Assembly: GCF_000799075.1 (NCBI RefSeq)
Contig: NZ_JTLI01000001.1
Span: 1 to 64,000 of the forward strand
Origin: Cetobacterium sp. ZOR0034
Lineage (GTDB): Bacteria; Fusobacteriota; Fusobacteriia; Fusobacteriales; Fusobacteriaceae
Direction of reading: 5' to 3'
Length of the DNA stretch: 64,000 nucleotides
Position 1 is the stretch's first letter, and every line of letters starts with the position of its first letter. Positions 9,303 to 17,171 of this stretch are shown here, piece after piece. The position numbers and the translations under genes were made by a program. The notes beneath the pieces are model-generated. The model was not told the DNA's origin, made no database searches, and saw only the letters and a list, made by a program, of their open reading frames with translations.

Positions 9303-9782
9303 ATGAAATTAAATGAATTAAAGCCTTCTGTACCAAGAAAAGCTAGAAAAAGAATCGGAAGAGGAGAGTCTTCAGGTTTAGGAAAAACTGCTGGAAAAGG
9401 AAGCAATGGTCAAAACTCTAGAGCTGGAGGAGGGGTAAAACCTTACTTCGAGGGTGGACAAATGCCTTTATATAGAAGAACTCCAAAGAGAGGATTCTCT
9501 AACGCTATATTCAGAAAAGATTATGCAGTAATAAACTTATGTGATTTAAATAGATTCGAAGAGGGAACTGAAGTAACTCCTGAGCTATTAGTAGCAGCTG
9601 GAATTATCAAGAAAACTCTTGCAGGAATCAAAGTTTTAGGAAACGGAGAGCTAGAAAAGAAAGTTTCTGTAAAAGCTCATAAAGTTTCTGCTTCTGCAAA
9701 AGCAGCTATCGAAGCAAAAGGTGGATCTGTAGAAATTATAGAAGTAAAAACTTTTGCTGATGTAGCAAAAAATAACAAGTAA
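9303..9782 (+). CDS. rplO: 50S ribosomal protein L15
   Basis: This 159-residue L15 begins with [20 protein letters not shown] followed by a glycine-rich arm ([20 protein letters not shown]) that threads into 23S rRNA. The globular C-terminal half is lysine and alanine rich. It starts four bases after rpmD, whose end encodes the GAGGAGGTG site. Confidence 0.96.
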   Translation: MKLNELKPSVPRKARKRIGRGESSGLGKTAGKGSNGQNSRAGGGVKPYFEGGQMPLYRRTPKRGFSNAIFRKDYAVINLCDLNRFEEGTEVTPELLVAAGIIKKTLAGIKVLGNGELEKKVSVKAHKVSASAKAAIEAKGGSVEIIEVKTFADVAKNNK

Positions 9783-9817
9783 TAAGAACTAGTTATTTCA
9801 ATGTGAGGTGAAGAATT

Positions 9818-11098
9818 TTGGGTTTAATTGAAAAGTTTGAAACGAAGCTTAGAGGTATATTTAAAATTCCGGAACTGAGAGAGAGAATCATCTTCACCTT
9901 ATTAATGTTCCTAGTAGCTAGGGTAGGGACATATATCCCTGCTCCTGGTGTGGACATTGATCGTTTGGCTCAAATGACTGCGCAGAGTGATTTACTAGGA
10001 TATATTAATATGTTCTCAGGTGGGGCATTCCAAAGAGTATCTATATTTGCATTGGGAATTGTACCATATATCAATTCATCAATTGTATTTAGCTTACTTG
10101 CTGTAATTATTCCTAAAATTGAAGAGATTCAAAAAGAGGGAGAATCAGGAAGAAACAAGATTACTCAATGGACAAGATATCTGACAATTGTAATAGCTAT
10201 AGTCCAAGGAATTGGAGTATGCACTTGGTTACAATCAGTAGGATTAGTAACAACACCAGGGTTTACATTTTTCTTATCAACGATAACAACTTTAACGGCA
10301 GGAACAATATTTTTAATGTGGGTAGGGGAACAAATATCTATCAAAGGGATAGGTAATGGAGTTTCGCTACTAATCTTTTTAAATGTTATTTCGGGAGCCC
10401 CAGGAGCTGTTATTCAAACTATACAAGATATGAGAGGGAGTAAGTTTCTTATTCCTGTTTTGTTATTAGTGGGGGTTGCTGCAGTTTTAACGATTGCAGG
10501 AATTGTTGTTTTCCAATTAGGACAAAGAAAAATACCAGTTCACTATGTAGGAAGAGGATTTGCTGGAAATAATGGAATGGGTCAGAACTCATATATCCCA
10601 TTGAAATTAAATAGTTCAGGTGTTATGCCTGTAATATTTGCTTCAGTGGTTATGATGATACCTTCTTTAGTAGTAAACGTTCTTCCAGGAGAGTTTTCTG
10701 GAAAAGTAGTACTTGCTAGAATATTTAGTGACCAGCATCCTGTATATTTAATACTATTTGCTGCTGTAATTATATTCTTCTCGTTCTTCTACACTTCTAT
10801 AGTTTTCGATCCTGAAAAGGTTGCAGAAAATTTAAAGCAAGGTGGAGGTACGATTCCAAGTATTAGACCTGGAGCAGATACAGCTGATTATCTTGAAGGA
10901 GTTGTAACTAGAATAACTTGGGGTGGAGCTATTTTCTTAGCTTTAATCGCAATTGCACCAATGGTCCTATTTAAGGCTTTTGGACTACCAGTATTCTTTG
11001 GTGGAACAGGGATTATAATAGTAGTAGGGGTTGCACTAGATACAGTACAACAGATAGATGCTCATCTTATCATGAAAGAGTATAAAGGATTTTTATAA
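9818..11098 (+). CDS. secY: Preprotein translocase subunit SecY
   Basis: SecY, 426 residues, forms the channel of the Sec translocon in the inner membrane. About ten hydrophobic segments are visible. The conserved YINSSIVFSLL, QLGQRKIPVHYVGR and SSGVMPVIFAS segments are present, as is PGADTADYLEGVVTRITWGGA. The start is TTG at 9818 behind GTGAGGTG. A hairpin follows directly, so adk and later genes may be expressed at a different level. Confidence 0.97.
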   Translation: MGLIEKFETKLRGIFKIPELRERIIFTLLMFLVARVGTYIPAPGVDIDRLAQMTAQSDLLGYINMFSGGAFQRVSIFALGIVPYINSSIVFSLLAVIIPKIEEIQKEGESGRNKITQWTRYLTIVIAIVQGIGVCTWLQSVGLVTTPGFTFFLSTITTLTAGTIFLMWVGEQISIKGIGNGVSLLIFLNVISGAPGAVIQTIQDMRGSKFLIPVLLLVGVAAVLTIAGIVVFQLGQRKIPVHYVGRGFAGNNGMGQNSYIPLKLNSSGVMPVIFASVVMMIPSLVVNVLPGEFSGKVVLARIFSDQHPVYLILFAAVIIFFSFFYTSIVFDPEKVAENLKQGGGTIPSIRPGADTADYLEGVVTRITWGGAIFLALIAIAPMVLFKAFGLPVFFGGTGIIIVVGVALDTVQQIDAHLIMKEYKGFL

Positions 11099-11104
11099 AA
11101 TCTA

Positions 11105-11130
11105 GGCACGGCATAAGTCGTGCCCTTTTT
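11105..11130 (+). terminator. Terminator or attenuator between secY and adk
   Basis: GGCACG (11105-11110) pairs with CGTGCC (11119-11124) and is followed by CTTTTT. The adk ribosome-binding site lies only about 15 bases downstream, and I see no strong promoter in between. Partial read-through within the operon therefore seems likely. Confidence 0.7.
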
Positions 11131-11156
11131 ATTTAAAATAAAGGAGATGAAACTAA

Positions 11157-11798
11157 ATGAACATAATGTTATTTGGAGCACCTGGTGCAGGAAAAGGAAC
11201 TCAAGCAAAATTTATAATTGATAAGTATGGAATTCCTCAAATTTCAACTGGAGATATGCTAAGAGCAGCGATATCAGAAGGAACTGAAATGGGAATGGAA
11301 GCTAAAAAATTTATGGATGAAGGTAAATTAGTTCCAGATTCAACAATAATAGGAATAATAAAGGATAGATTATCTCAAGAAGATTGTAAAAAAGGATTTA
11401 TCTTAGATGGGTTCCCAAGAACTTTAGCTCAAGCAGAAGCTTTAGAGGTACTTTTAAAAGATCTTAACATGAACTTAGACAAAGTTATTTCTTTAAATGT
11501 TCCAGACGAATTAATCGTTGGAAGAGTTGTAGGAAGAAAAGTTTGTCCAAGCTGTGGAGCATCTTTCCATGTTGTAAATAACCCTCCAAAAGTAGAGGAT
11601 AAATGTGATTACTGTGGAGCAGATTTAATAGTAAGAAAAGATGATAACAAAGAGACTGTAGAAAACAGATTATCAGCTTATCACGAGCAAACAGCACCAT
11701 TATTTAACTTCTATACTGAAAGAGGAGTAATGGTTGAATTAGATGGAACTAAAGAGATCAATGAAATTGCAAAGGAAATCTTTAATATTTTAGGATAA
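11157..11798 (+). CDS. adk: Adenylate kinase (zinc-binding LID type)
   Basis: Adenylate kinase converts ATP plus AMP to two ADP in the cytoplasm. The P-loop GAPGAGKGT is at residues 7-15 and FILDGFPRT lies in the core. The LID has two CxxC pairs (CPSC and CDYC, about residues 130-153), the structural zinc site of the Gram-positive-like class. The length is 213 residues. It sits between secY and map, the usual place in the spc operon. Confidence 0.97.
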   Translation: MNIMLFGAPGAGKGTQAKFIIDKYGIPQISTGDMLRAAISEGTEMGMEAKKFMDEGKLVPDSTIIGIIKDRLSQEDCKKGFILDGFPRTLAQAEALEVLLKDLNMNLDKVISLNVPDELIVGRVVGRKVCPSCGASFHVVNNPPKVEDKCDYCGADLIVRKDDNKETVENRLSAYHEQTAPLFNFYTERGVMVELDGTKEINEIAKEIFNILG

Positions 11799-11824
11799 TT
11801 TTTAGATATCTAGAAAGGAAGAAT

Positions 11825-12592
11825 ATGGTTATAATAAAAACTAGAGAAGAGATTGAAAAAATCAAAAAACCATGTCAATTAATTGCTAAATTATATTCAG
11901 AGTATTTACCTCAGTTTATAAAACCGGGTATTTCAACATATGAATTAAATAAAATTATTGAAAACTATCTAATCGAGAATGGAGCAGAACTAGCAACTGT
12001 AGGAGTTGGTGGACCAATAAATCCTTATCCTGCAGGATCTTGTATCTCTGTAAACGAAGAAGTAGTTCATGGGATTCCAAAAGAAAGTAGAATTCTTCAA
12101 GAAGGGGATATTATAAGTGTTGATGTAGTGGCTAGAATGGATGGTTTCTATGGAGATTCAGCAATTACATTCCCTGTAGGAAAGATTGATGACGAGTCAC
12201 AAAAATTAATCGATGTTACAAAAGAAGCAAGAAGAATTGGAATAGAGCAGGTATTTGCAGGAAACAGATTAGGAGATGTAGGAAATGCAATCCAAAAATA
12301 TGTTGAAGCAAATGGATTTACTGTAGTAAAAGATTTTGCTGGGCATGGAGTGGGTAAAGCTATGCATGAAGATCCTTGTATACCAAACTACGGAAGAAAA
12401 GGTAGAGGTTTAAAAATCGAGGAAGGAATGGTTTTAGCTATAGAACCGATGGTAAATATTGGTACCTACAAAGTGAATATAATCGATGATGGGTGGACAG
12501 TAGTGACAAGAGATGGAAAGCGTTCGGCGCACTTCGAGCACACTGTTGCCGTAATAGATGGGAAGCCAGTTATTTTAACGGAATTAGACTAG
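11825..12592 (+). CDS. map: Methionine aminopeptidase, type I
   Basis: This enzyme removes the N-terminal methionine from new proteins. The pita-bread metal ligands are all present: D100, D111, H174, E207 and E238, with the substrate-side H82. At 255 residues it lacks the N-terminal SH3-binding extension, so it is the short type I form. It follows adk by 26 bases and belongs to the same operon. Confidence 0.96.
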   Translation: MVIIKTREEIEKIKKPCQLIAKLYSEYLPQFIKPGISTYELNKIIENYLIENGAELATVGVGGPINPYPAGSCISVNEEVVHGIPKESRILQEGDIISVDVVARMDGFYGDSAITFPVGKIDDESQKLIDVTKEARRIGIEQVFAGNRLGDVGNAIQKYVEANGFTVVKDFAGHGVGKAMHEDPCIPNYGRKGRGLKIEEGMVLAIEPMVNIGTYKVNIIDDGWTVVTRDGKRSAHFEHTVAVIDGKPVILTELD

Positions 12593-12623
12593 TAAATACA
12601 TCAAAAAATAGTTAAAAATTAGC

Positions 12624-12652
12624 TAGACTTTTTGTAAAATAAATGTTAAAAT
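12624..12652 (+). promoter_or_regulatory. Candidate internal promoter before infA
   Basis: TAGACT (12624-12629) and TAAAAT (12647-12652) are separated by 17 bases in an A/T-rich gap between map and infA. The -35 matches the consensus at four of six bases. It would allow separate expression of infA-rpmJ and the alpha genes. Confidence 0.45.
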
Positions 12653-12682
12653 AATATGAATTTCTGTTCGATAGGAGGTAGT

Positions 12683-12901
12683 ATGTCGAAAAAGGATGTT
12701 ATCGAATTAGAAGGAACTATATTAGAGGCCCTTCCAAATGCGATGTTTAAAGTAGAATTAGAGAATGGACACACAATTTTAGGGCACATTTCTGGAAAAA
12801 TGAGAATGAACTACATTAAAATTTTACCAGGAGACAAAGTAACGGTACAAATTTCTCCATATGATTTATCTAGGGGAAGAATAGTATACAGAAAAAAGTA
12901 A
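12683..12901 (+). CDS. infA: Translation initiation factor IF-1
   Basis: This 72-residue OB-fold protein starts [20 protein letters not shown] and contains [20 protein letters not shown], the IF-1 hallmark. IF-1 occupies the A site of the 30S subunit during initiation. I chose the ATG at 12683 because AGGAGGT sits at 12673-12679 and the length is then exactly the family norm. The open frame extends nine codons further upstream, without similarity. Confidence 0.96.
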   Translation: MSKKDVIELEGTILEALPNAMFKVELENGHTILGHISGKMRMNYIKILPGDKVTVQISPYDLSRGRIVYRKK

Positions 12902-12929
12902 AGTTATGATCACGAGAGGAGGTAATTAA

Positions 12930-13043
12930 GTGAAAGTAAGAGTATCAATTAAGCCTATTTGTGACAAATGTAAAGTTATCAAGAGACACGGGAAAATCAG
13001 AGTTATCTGTGAAAACCCTAAGCACAAACAAGTACAAGGATAA
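12930..13043 (+). CDS. rpmJ: 50S ribosomal protein L36 (zinc-binding)
   Basis: This short gene starts at GTG 12930 behind GAGAGGAGGT and encodes 37 residues beginning [20 protein letters not shown]. The zinc ligands C11, C14, C27 and H32 form the C+ type ribbon. L36 is the smallest 50S protein. Its place between infA and rpsM is the classic order. Confidence 0.95.
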   Translation: MKVRVSIKPICDKCKVIKRHGKIRVICENPKHKQVQG

Positions 13044-13197
13044 CTTGAAAAGTTTTGCAAACTAGTACTGACATGGGAAGTACTGTAAAGGTATGTTAGG
13101 CTGTAGAGCTAGTACTCGAAAGAGGCATACCGAAGAAAGTCTTAGTCAGTTTATATACTGACGGATATATAAAATTTTCGGAAGAGGAGGAAGAATT
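13044..13197 (+). promoter_or_regulatory. Structured leader upstream of rpsM (candidate alpha-operon regulator site)
   Basis: These 154 bases hold no gene but strong RNA structure. GGTATG (13090-13095) pairs with CATACC (13126-13131). Inside that, CTC-GAAA-GAG (13115-13124) is a hairpin with a GNRA tetraloop. AGTACT (13064-13069) can pair with AGTACT (13079-13084), and a third copy lies at 13110-13115. GTCAGT-TTATAT-ACTGAC (13145-13162) is another hairpin, just before the GAGGAGG site of rpsM. In E. coli, S4 represses the alpha operon through a pseudoknot at this same place; an S4-binding role here is inferred. Confidence 0.55.
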
Positions 13198-13554
13198 TTG
13201 GCTAGAATCGCAGGAGTAGATATTCCTAGAAACAAAAGAATAGAGATTGCTTTAACTTATGTTTACGGAATTGGAAAACCAACTTCACAAAAAGTATTAA
13301 CAGAAGCAGGAGTAAACTTTGACACTAGAGTAAAGGATTTAACTGAAGAAGAGTTAAACAAAATCAGAGCCATTGTTGAAACTATCAAGGTAGAGGGAGA
13401 TCTTAGAAAAGAGATCAGACTTGCAATAAAGAGACTTATGGACATCAGATGTTACAGAGGTTCAAGACACAAGATGAACTTACCAGTAAGAGGACAAAAG
13501 TCAAAAACAAATGCAAGAACTAGAAAAGGTCCTAAAAAACCTATAAAGAGATAG
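13198..13554 (+). CDS. rpsM: 30S ribosomal protein S13
   Basis: This 118-residue S13 begins [26 protein letters not shown] and ends with the basic [20 protein letters not shown] region that contacts tRNA and the 50S subunit. The start is TTG at 13198 behind GAGGAGGAAG. It is the first gene after the structured leader at 13044-13197. Confidence 0.97.
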   Translation: MARIAGVDIPRNKRIEIALTYVYGIGKPTSQKVLTEAGVNFDTRVKDLTEEELNKIRAIVETIKVEGDLRKEIRLAIKRLMDIRCYRGSRHKMNLPVRGQKSKTNARTRKGPKKPIKR

Positions 13555-13614
13555 TTTTAAGCTAATTATAGTATAGTTAAAAACGGAATTTTATCGTAAG
13601 GAGGTAGCTTAAAA
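13555..13614 (+). repeat. Inverted repeat and repeated 19-nt element flanking the rpsK start
   Basis: TTTTAAGCTA (13555-13564), right after the rpsM stop, is an exact inverted copy of TAGCTTAAAA (13605-13614), which abuts the rpsK ATG. The rpsK Shine-Dalgarno (AAGGAGG, 13598-13604) lies just inside the loop. The 19-nt stretch 13555-13573 recurs, at 17 of 19 bases, before rpsD at 14013-14031. A translational control or coupling role is an inference. Confidence 0.55.
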
Positions 13615-13615
13615 A

Positions 13616-14005
13616 ATGGCTAAGAAAAAAGTAGCTAAAATCAAAAAGAAATTGAAAAATATTCCTAACGGAGTAGCTCATATACACTCAACTTTCAACA
13701 ACACAATAGTAGCAATTACTGATGTGGATGGTAAAGTAGTAAGTTGGAAATCAGGAGGAACTTCTGGTTTCAAAGGAACTAAAAAAGGAACTCCATTCGC
13801 GGCTCAAATCGCAGCAGAGCAAGCAGCTCAAATCGCAATGGAAAACGGAATGAAGAAGGTTGAAGTAAAAGTGAAAGGACCTGGATCAGGTAGAGAAGCA
13901 TGTATCAGATCTCTACAAGCAGCAGGATTAGAAGTTACAAAAATAACTGATGTAACTCCAGTTCCACACAACGGATGTAGACCACCAAAAAGAAGAAGAG
14001 TGTAA
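13616..14005 (+). CDS. rpsK: 30S ribosomal protein S11
   Basis: This 129-residue S11 has [40 protein letters not shown] and the C-terminal [17 protein letters not shown]11 lies on the 30S platform next to the Shine-Dalgarno helix. The start region is flanked by a perfect 10-bp inverted repeat (13555-13614). Confidence 0.97.
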   Translation: MAKKKVAKIKKKLKNIPNGVAHIHSTFNNTIVAITDVDGKVVSWKSGGTSGFKGTKKGTPFAAQIAAEQAAQIAMENGMKKVEVKVKGPGSGREACIRSLQAAGLEVTKITDVTPVPHNGCRPPKRRRV

Positions 14006-14007
14006 TA

Positions 14008-14048
14008 ACACTTTTTAAGCTCATTATCGTAGTAATTTATTAAAGTGT
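14008..14048 (+). repeat. Second copy of the intercistronic element, before rpsD
   Basis: ACACTTT (14008-14014) and AAAGTGT (14042-14048) are inverted repeats. The second arm abuts the rpsD Shine-Dalgarno AAGGAGG at 14049-14055. The loop contains TTTTAAGCTCATTATCGTA (14013-14031), which matches the element before rpsK at 17 of 19 bases. The shared form can be written TTTTAAGCTNATTATNGTA. Confidence 0.55.
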
Positions 14049-14067
14049 AAGGAGGAACAATAAAGAG

Positions 14068-14655
14068 ATGGCAAGAAATAGACAACCTGTTTTAAAGAAA
14101 TGTAGAGCTCTTGGAATTGATCCAGTTATCTTAGGAGTAAACAAATCTTCTAACAGAGGACCAAGACCAAATGCAAACAAAAAGCCTACAGAGTATGCAA
14201 TTCAGTTAAACGAAAAGCAAAAAGCTAAATTTATATACAATGTAATGGAGAAGCAATTCAGAAAATTATATGATGAGGCTTCAAGAAAGGATGGAGTTAC
14301 TGGTTTAACTTTAATCCAATACTTAGAGAGAAGATTAGAGAACGTAGTTTACAGACTAGGGTTCGCTAAAACTAGAAGACAAGCTAGACAAGTTGTGTCT
14401 CATGGACACGTTGCTGTTAACGGAAGAAGAGTTAACATTGCATCTTACAGAGTAAAAGCAGGGGACGTAGTATCAGTAATTGAGAACTCAAAGAACATTG
14501 AGTTAATCAAAACTGCAATAGAAGAGAAAGCAGTTCCAGCATGGTTAGAGTTAGATAAAGCTAACTTCGCAGGAAAAGTTCTTCAGAACCCAACTAAAGA
14601 CGACTTAGATTTCGATCTAAACGAAGCTTTAATAGTTGAGTTCTATTCAAGATAA
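14068..14655 (+). CDS. rpsD: 30S ribosomal protein S4
   Basis: S4 is a primary 16S binder and, in many bacteria, the autogenous repressor of its operon. This copy is 195 residues. The S4 RNA-binding domain is at about residues 89-150 (LENVVYRLGFAKTRRQARQV and VSHGHVAVNGRRVNI). Only one cysteine remains near the N-terminus, so the zinc-binding form is not present. The gene is inside the alpha operon, unlike Bacillus, where rpsD stands alone. Confidence 0.97.
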   Translation: MARNRQPVLKKCRALGIDPVILGVNKSSNRGPRPNANKKPTEYAIQLNEKQKAKFIYNVMEKQFRKLYDEASRKDGVTGLTLIQYLERRLENVVYRLGFAKTRRQARQVVSHGHVAVNGRRVNIASYRVKAGDVVSVIENSKNIELIKTAIEEKAVPAWLELDKANFAGKVLQNPTKDDLDFDLNEALIVEFYSR

Positions 14656-14681
14656 TAAATCCTTTGACAGGAGTTGATTAA

Positions 14682-15659
14682 ATGTTAAAAATAGAAAAAC
14701 ATGCTAAGGGTATTAACATTACCGAATTAAAAACAAGTGACTTTTCAGGTCAATATGTTATAGAACCTTTATATAGAGGATATGGACATACAATTGGTAA
14801 TGCTTTGAGAAGAGTTTTACTATCATCTATACCAGGTGCTGCCATTAAAGGAGTTAGAATTGATGGAGTACTAAGCGAGTTTTCAGTTATGGAAGGTGTT
14901 AAAGAGGCCGTTACTGAAATAATGCTAAATGTTAAAGAGGTAGTAATAAAGGCAGAAACTGCTGGAGAAAGAAAAATGACTCTTTCTGCAAAGGGACCTA
15001 AGACTGTTACAGCTGCTGATATAATACCAGATATTGGACTAGAAATTGTAAATCCTGATCAAATCATCTGTACATTAACTACAGATAGAGAGATCGATAT
15101 GGAGTTTATAGTTGATACTGGTGAAGGATTTGTTGTTGCTGAAGAGATAGAGAAAAAAGATTGGGCTGTAGATTTTATAGCAGTTGATGCTATATATACA
15201 CCAATCAAAAAAGTTTCTTACTCAGTTCAGGATACAATGGTTGGAAGAATGACTGATTTCGACAAGTTAACTTTAGATATCGAAACTGATGGAAGTGTAG
15301 AAATAAGAGATGCAATCTCTTACGCTATTGAACTTCTGAAGTATCATTTAGACCCATTCCTAGACTTAGGAAATAGAATGGACCACTTAAGAGTAGATCT
15401 TGAGGAAGAAGAGGAAACACCTACATCAACAAACAAAAATGATGATGTAATGAATACAAGAATAGAAGAGCTAGATTTAACAGTTAGATCATTTAACTGT
15501 TTAAAGAAAGCTGGAATAGAAGAAGTAGGACAATTGGCTAAAATGACAATGAACGAACTTCTAAAAATAAAAAATCTAGGAAGAAAATCACTAGATGAGA
15601 TCCTTGAAAAAATGAAAGAACTTGGGTTCGATCTAAATGGAAATGGATCTGTAGAATAA
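14682..15659 (+). CDS. rpoA: RNA polymerase alpha subunit
   Basis: This 325-residue alpha subunit has the N-terminal dimerisation domain (YRGYGHTIGNALRRVLLSSIPG) and a short acidic linker around residue 240-255. The C-terminal domain (RSFNCLKKAGIEEVGQLAKM and NLGRKSLDEI) binds UP elements and activators. The start is ATG with a weak ACAGGAGTTG site 26 bases after rpsD. Length and architecture are normal. Confidence 0.98.
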   Translation: MLKIEKHAKGINITELKTSDFSGQYVIEPLYRGYGHTIGNALRRVLLSSIPGAAIKGVRIDGVLSEFSVMEGVKEAVTEIMLNVKEVVIKAETAGERKMTLSAKGPKTVTAADIIPDIGLEIVNPDQIICTLTTDREIDMEFIVDTGEGFVVAEEIEKKDWAVDFIAVDAIYTPIKKVSYSVQDTMVGRMTDFDKLTLDIETDGSVEIRDAISYAIELLKYHLDPFLDLGNRMDHLRVDLEEEEETPTSTNKNDDVMNTRIEELDLTVRSFNCLKKAGIEEVGQLAKMTMNELLKIKNLGRKSLDEILEKMKELGFDLNGNGSVE

Positions 15660-15683
15660 TTAGATAAGGAGGCTAACTGACTA

Positions 15684-16034
15684 ATGAACCACAATAAATC
15701 ATATAGAAAGTTAGGGAGAAGAGCTGATCATAGAAAAGCTATGTTAATGAACTTAACAATATCTCTAATTTTATCAGATAGAATAGAAACTACTGTTACT
15801 AGAGCAAAAGAACTTAGAAAGTTTGCTGAGAGAATGGTAACTCTTGGTAAAAAAGGAACTCTTGCACACAGAAGACAAGCTTTCGCTTTCTTAAGAAGCG
15901 AAGAGGCTGTAGCTAAGTTATTTAACGATTTAGCTCCAAAGTATGCTGAGAGAAACGGTGGATACACAAGAATCATCAGAACTTCTGTAAGAAAGGGAGA
16001 TTCTGCTGAGATGGCTATAATCGAATTAGTATAA
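15684..16034 (+). CDS. rplQ: 50S ribosomal protein L17
   Basis: This 116-residue L17 begins [20 protein letters not shown] and contains [22 protein letters not shown] and [21 protein letters not shown]17 is the last gene of the alpha operon, as usual, and a strong terminator follows. Confidence 0.97.
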   Translation: MNHNKSYRKLGRRADHRKAMLMNLTISLILSDRIETTVTRAKELRKFAERMVTLGKKGTLAHRRQAFAFLRSEEAVAKLFNDLAPKYAERNGGYTRIIRTSVRKGDSAEMAIIELV

Positions 16035-16051
16035 TTCTAATTCGTTTTAAA

Positions 16052-16082
16052 AGAGAACTACATTGTAGTTCTCTTTTTTTTT
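16052..16082 (+). terminator. Intrinsic terminator of the S10-spc-alpha super-operon
   Basis: AGAGAACTAC (16052-16061) and GTAGTTCTCT (16065-16074) form a perfect 10-bp stem followed by a nine-T run. Confidence 0.93.
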
Positions 16083-16181
16083 ATTAAAATCCTACAATAT
16101 TAAACAAAACAAAAAAAATGTCCTAAATTTTAAATAAGAGCTTAAAAAGTATTTATTTCTTCAAAAAACAAACAAAATGTA

Positions 16182-16210
16182 TTGCAAATAAGAACTCTTT
16201 AATGTATAAT
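16182..16210 (+). promoter_or_regulatory. Promoter of the cold-shock gene
   Basis: TTGCAA (16182-16187) and TATAAT (16205-16210) are separated by 17 bases. The 5' untranslated region would be about 52 nt, shorter than the long thermosensing cspA leaders of enterobacteria. The rest of the gap 16083-16181 is A/T-rich without visible structure. Confidence 0.8.
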
Positions 16211-16268
16211 ATATCCATAAAGTGCCTAGGGGGACTTACTATACTTTTTTTATTATTCGGAGGTTAAA

Positions 16269-16469
16269 ATGTTAAAAGGAACAGTAAAATGGTTCAACAA
16301 AGAAAAAGGATTTGGTTTTGTAACATGTGAAGAGGGGAAAGATTATTTCGTACACTTTACTGGAATTATTGGGGAAGGGTTTAGAACTTTAGAAGAGGGA
16401 CAAAATGTTTCATTCGTTGTAGAAGAAGGAAATAAAGGTCCAATAGCTAAAGAAGTAACTGCAGCTTAA
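16269..16469 (+). CDS. Cold-shock domain protein
   Basis: This 66-residue single OB-fold protein begins [21 protein letters not shown]1 (KGFGFV, residues 13-18) and RNP2 (DYFVHF, residues 25-30, with Tyr in place of the usual Val or Ile) are the RNA/ssDNA-binding surfaces. Such proteins act as RNA chaperones and antiterminators. It is a monocistronic gene with its own promoter and terminator. The specific csp letter cannot be assigned. Confidence 0.95.
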   Translation: MLKGTVKWFNKEKGFGFVTCEEGKDYFVHFTGIIGEGFRTLEEGQNVSFVVEEGNKGPIAKEVTAA

Positions 16470-16483
16470 TTAAATATAAAACC

Positions 16484-16516
16484 AAGAGTGAAATTTTAAT
16501 TTCACTCTTTTTTTTT
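16484..16516 (+). terminator. Terminator of the cold-shock gene
   Basis: AGAGTGAAAT (16485-16494) and ATTTCACTCT (16499-16508) are exact inverted repeats followed by a run of T. Confidence 0.9.
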
Positions 16517-16574
16517 ACAAAAAAAGTCAGAAAATATGTTAAAATATAATATATTCGATTTTAAGGAGATAATA

Positions 16575-17171
16575 ATGATATTGGGATTAACTGGTGGTAT
16601 AGGTAGTGGTAAATCGACAGTTAGCAAGATATTTTCATCTATGGGATTAAAGATTTTTGATGCAGATTTGATAGCTAAAAATATCTTAGAAAGTGATTTA
16701 GTAAAAGAGGAAATTAAAGAAAAATTAGGAAAAGAGTTTATAAATTTAAAAGACAATTCTATAAATAGAGATTTATTAAAAAAGATAGTTTTTAATAGCT
16801 CTGATAAATTAGAAATTTTAAACTCAATTGTTCATCCAAAAGTTTTAAAAATTTATGAGGAGTTATTTTTAAAATTTTTCGAAAGTAATGAGATAGTAAT
16901 TTTTGATGTACCGTTATTGTTTGAGGTTAATTTAGATAAGTATTGCAATAAGGTTATCGTTGTGGATATAGAGAAAAAATTACAGATTCAAAGAATAAAA
17001 AAAAGAGATGGAATAGATGATGAGCTCATAGAAAAGATTATCTTAAAACAAATTTCAAGAGAGGAAAGAAATTTAAAAGCTGATATTATTATAGAAAATA
17101 ATGGAACTTTAGAAGAATTAAAAATTAAAGTAGAAAAAATAATAGAGAGTATAGAGAGAGGAAAGATATGA
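16575..17171 (+). CDS. coaE: Dephospho-CoA kinase
   Basis: This enzyme phosphorylates the ribose 3' hydroxyl of dephospho-CoA, the last step of coenzyme A synthesis. The P-loop GGIGSGKS is at residues 7-14, and the DADLIA and HPKVL segments of the CoA-binding lid are present. The protein is 198 residues. I chose ATG 16575 because TTAAGGAGA precedes it and the P-loop then sits at the usual place; the frame is open from 16536. It overlaps the next gene by four bases (ATGA). Confidence 0.94.
   Translation: MILGLTGGIGSGKSTVSKIFSSMGLKIFDADLIAKNILESDLVKEEIKEKLGKEFINLKDNSINRDLLKKIVFNSSDKLEILNSIVHPKVLKIYEELFLKFFESNEIVIFDVPLLFEVNLDKYCNKVIVVDIEKKLQIQRIKKRDGIDDELIEKIILKQISREERNLKADIIIENNGTLEELKIKVEKIIESIERGKI

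Noticed and set aside
10168..10356. Frame of 62 codons inside secY.
   Set aside because: Out-of-frame shadow of SecY, asparagine-rich and without a ribosome-binding site.
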